Notes under the pieces: model-generated
What the model was told of the DNA's origin: nothing
Databases searched by the model: none
The model's input: only the letters and a program-made list of their open reading frames with translations
Shown here: positions 13,757 to 15,506 of the stretch, one piece after another
Numbering within the stretch: the stretch's first letter is position 1
How the letters are laid out: each line of letters starts with the position of its first letter
Assembly (NCBI GenBank): GCA_003448025.1
Contig: DLXL01000568.1
Span: 8,261-23,766 of the forward strand
Source: Saprospirales bacterium
GTDB taxonomy: Bacteria > Bacteroidota > Bacteroidia > Chitinophagales > Saprospiraceae
Direction: 5' to 3'
DNA length: 15,506 nucleotides
Translations under genes and position numbers: made by a program

Positions 13757-14755
13757 ATGAGTATTCTCAATTTCCAAAAGCCTGACAAAATCCTGCTTCA
13801 AAAAGCAACTGATTTTGAAGGTACATTCGAGTTCAAACCTCTGGAACCCGGTTTCGGTCAAACGGTTGGTAACTCGCTTCGTCGCGTTCTCCTCTCTTCA
13901 CTGGAAGGCTATGCCATCAGCGCTGTGCGTATTGGTGGTGTGGATCATGAGTTTGCGACGATCAAGGGCGTAGTTGAAGACGTGGTGGATATCGTGCTTA
14001 ACCTCAAGCAGGTGCGCATCAAACCTGTGGTTACAGACGACAAAAACCCACAAGAAAAAATTTACCTCACCATTAGTGGTAAAGAAGAATTCCGTGCTGC
14101 TGATATCGAGGATTTTACCAATGTATTCAAGATCATGAATCCGGATCTCCTGCTTTGCCGTATGGAGCCTTCCGTAACCCTTGAACTTGAATTGACAATC
14201 AGTAAGGGGCGTGGCTATCAGCCAGCTGAAGACGGCGCTCCTAAAGATGCAGCCATCGGTGTAATTCCGATCGATGCTATTTATACTCCGATCAAAAACG
14301 TAGCCTACCGCGTGGAAAGCACCCGCGTTGGTCAACGCACGGACTACGAAAAACTGACCATCGATATCAAAACCGACGGTACCATTCACCCGGAAGATGC
14401 TATTCGTGAGGCAAGTCGCATCCTGATCCAGCACCTGATGCTGATCACCGATGAGAACATCACCTTCGATACACCAACCAACCGTGAAGAAAGTGTGGTG
14501 GATGAGCATATCCTGCACATGCGCAAATTGCTCAAAACCTCTCTGGAAGACCTTGACCTCAGCGTACGTGCTTACAACTGCCTTAAGGCTGCCAAAATCA
14601 ATACCCTGGCTGAGTTGGTACGTTACGACACCCACGAACTGCTCAAATTCCGTAATTTCGGTAAGAAATCATTGGTAGAAATTGAGGAGTTACTGCAAGA
14701 CAAGAATCTGACCTTCGGCATGGATTTGGCGAAGTACAAGTTAGACGAAGAATAA
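13757..14755 (+). CDS. rpoA: RNA polymerase alpha subunit
   Basis: A 332-residue protein from the ATG at 13757, near the usual 330. The N-terminal domain, which dimerises and nucleates the core enzyme, shows FEFKPLEPGFGQTVGNSLRR (24-43) and VLLSSLEGYAISAVRI. The C-terminal domain (about 262-324) has LDLSVRAYNCLKAAKINTLA and FRNFGKKSLVEIEELL; Arg271, Asn274 and Lys303-304 match the E. coli residues that touch UP-element DNA. The open frame continues 25 codons upstream to 13682, but that part is the C-run spacer and not family sequence. Terminator-like hairpins stand on both sides of the gene. Confidence 0.98.
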   Translation: MSILNFQKPDKILLQKATDFEGTFEFKPLEPGFGQTVGNSLRRVLLSSLEGYAISAVRIGGVDHEFATIKGVVEDVVDIVLNLKQVRIKPVVTDDKNPQEKIYLTISGKEEFRAADIEDFTNVFKIMNPDLLLCRMEPSVTLELELTISKGRGYQPAEDGAPKDAAIGVIPIDAIYTPIKNVAYRVESTRVGQRTDYEKLTIDIKTDGTIHPEDAIREASRILIQHLMLITDENITFDTPTNREESVVDEHILHMRKLLKTSLEDLDLSVRAYNCLKAAKINTLAELVRYDTHELLKFRNFGKKSLVEIEELLQDKNLTFGMDLAKYKLDEE

Positions 14756-14766
14756 ATCAAACCTTA

Positions 14767-14814
14767 AGAATGGTGAATGGCTTGGCACTTGTGTCGCCAT
14801 TCATCATTCTTTTT
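14767..14814 (+). terminator. Intrinsic terminator after rpoA
   Basis: AGAATGGTGAATGGC (14767-14781) pairs with GCCATTCATCATTCT (14796-14810) over fifteen positions, one being G-T. The loop is 14 bases, and the stem runs straight into TTTTAAAC, making a five-T run with the last stem base. This is the best terminator in the window. It lies 11 bases after the rpoA stop and 125 before rplQ. Confidence 0.75.
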
Positions 14815-14939
14815 AAACATTTCATCACAAAGTGTGGTAACCGTTTTGATGCGGTACGAAAAGTAAAGCCCGGATTTTTCCGGAAACTCCTTTTGTACTT
14901 GCTCCGGTGCTACCACCTGTCAATCAGGTACATGTTACA
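14815..14939 (+). promoter_or_regulatory. rplQ leader region with small hairpins; promoter expected but not clear
   Basis: This 125-base stretch follows the terminator and precedes rplQ. It holds CCGGA/TCCGG (14870-14874 with 14879-14883) and ACCTG/CAGGT (14915-14919 with 14925-14929), both five-pair stems. TCCTTTTG at 14888-14895 is one base off the -7 consensus TAnnTTTG, but no TTTG is found at the right distance upstream. If the terminator works, a promoter for rplQ should be here; I cannot point to one with confidence. Confidence 0.3.
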
Positions 14940-15506
14940 ATGAGACACGGAGACAAAATCAACAACCTCGGGCGTACTGCCGCACACCGCCGCGCCCTGC
15001 TCGCCAACCTTTCCATCGCTTTGATTGAGCACAAGCGTATCACTACAACGCTTGCTAAAGCAAAAGCACTTCGCCGTTATCTGGAGCCAATTATCACTAA
15101 AGCGAAAGATAATTCCACTCATTCCCGCCGTTTGGTATTCAGCTATCTGCAAAACAAGGAAGCCATCAAAGAACTTTTTGGCACTGTTGCAGAAAAAGTG
15201 GGCGATCGTCCAGGTGGATACCTTCGTATCATTCGCATGGGTTTCCGTCGTGGTGACGGTGCTGAAACTGCAATGATCGAACTGGTTGATTTCAACGAAA
15301 CATACAATCCAAATGCAGGCAAAGTTCGTCAGGCGAAGAAAACTCGTCGTGGCGGTAAAAAAGTTGCCGTTGCAGCTGAAACTGCAGCAGCTCCTGTGGT
15401 TGAAGAAACGGTAGCGATGGATGAGCCAGTTGAAGAGGTTGTAGAACAAGTATATGAGGCACCAGCAGAAGCTGTAGCAGCGGTTGAAGAAACTGCAGCA
15501 GCAGCG
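14940..15506 (+). CDS. rplQ: Ribosomal protein L17 (bL17) with an Ala/Val/Glu tail; runs off the window
   Basis: The frame is open for 189 codons from the ATG at 14940 to the last base, with no stop, so the protein is longer than seen. The core is typical: [20 protein letters not shown], then [15 protein letters not shown] and [20 protein letters not shown] followed by [10 protein letters not shown], ending near residue 124. L17 lies near the exit tunnel on the large subunit. From about residue 125 a basic linker ([14 protein letters not shown]) leads into a low-complexity acidic tail rich in Ala, Val, Glu and Pro from residue 142 on. E. coli L17 has 127 residues; related Bacteroidota have extended forms. 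Confidence 0.96.
   Translation, partial: MRHGDKINNLGRTAAHRRALLANLSIALIEHKRITTTLAKAKALRRYLEPIITKAKDNSTHSRRLVFSYLQNKEAIKELFGTVAEKVGDRPGGYLRIIRMGFRRGDGAETAMIELVDFNETYNPNAGKVRQAKKTRRGGKKVAVAAETAAAPVVEETVAMDEPVEEVVEQVYEAPAEAVAAVEETAAAA

Noticed and set aside
13898..14635. A 245-codon minus-strand frame inside rpoA
   Set aside because: Shadow of rpoA codon bias; no recognisable domain and no spacer for its own signals.

Overview
The window is an almost uninterrupted stretch of the bacterial S10-spc-alpha ribosomal-protein supercluster, with every gene on the plus strand. It begins inside the 3' end of rplC (L3) and ends inside rplQ (L17). In between lie rplD, rplW, rplB, rpsS, rplV, rpsC, rplP, rpmC, rpsQ, rplN, rplX, rplE, rpsN, rpsH, rplF, rplR, rpsE, rpmD, rplO, secY, map, infA, rpmJ, rpsM, rpsK, rpsD and rpoA. 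That is 29 genes counting the two cut ones. No stretch over 300 bases lacks a gene; the longest spacer is the 184 bases between rpoA and rplQ.

The organism is most likely a member of the Bacteroidota, probably of the Chitinophagales/Saprospirales/Sphingobacteriales breadth; I cannot place it more exactly. The reasons are: protein sequences that read as Bacteroidota orthologues (S3 with an Arg/Gly/Asp-rich tail, cysteine-poor 89-residue S14 and 38-residue L36, L17 with a long Ala/Val/Glu tail); start codons preceded by A-rich sequence rather than Shine-Dalgarno sites; and secY followed directly by map, infA and rpmJ with no adk between.

Layout: 1-4793 is the S10 section (L3 end to S17); 4904-10734 is the spc section (L14 to SecY); 10743-11852 carries map and infA; 11907-15506 is L36 plus the alpha section (S13, S11, S4, RpoA, L17). 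Together these genes make structural proteins of both ribosomal subunits, the protein-export channel, the enzyme that removes initiator methionine, initiation factor 1 and the RNA polymerase alpha subunit.

The coding part is conventional. What the genes do not explain sits mostly in the spacers. There is a 93-bp element of two opposed heptamer arrays around a palindrome before rplN, a GTCCAAC heptamer array before rplV, and a degenerate nonamer array with an opposed arm before rpsK. Many spacers contain hairpins, terminator-like ones flank rpoA on both sides, and a Bacteroidota-type promoter candidate precedes infA. Within the proteins, the S3 insertion and S3 tail and the L17 tail are the main oddities. 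I see no mobile element, CRISPR array, tRNA, rRNA or new gene system here.
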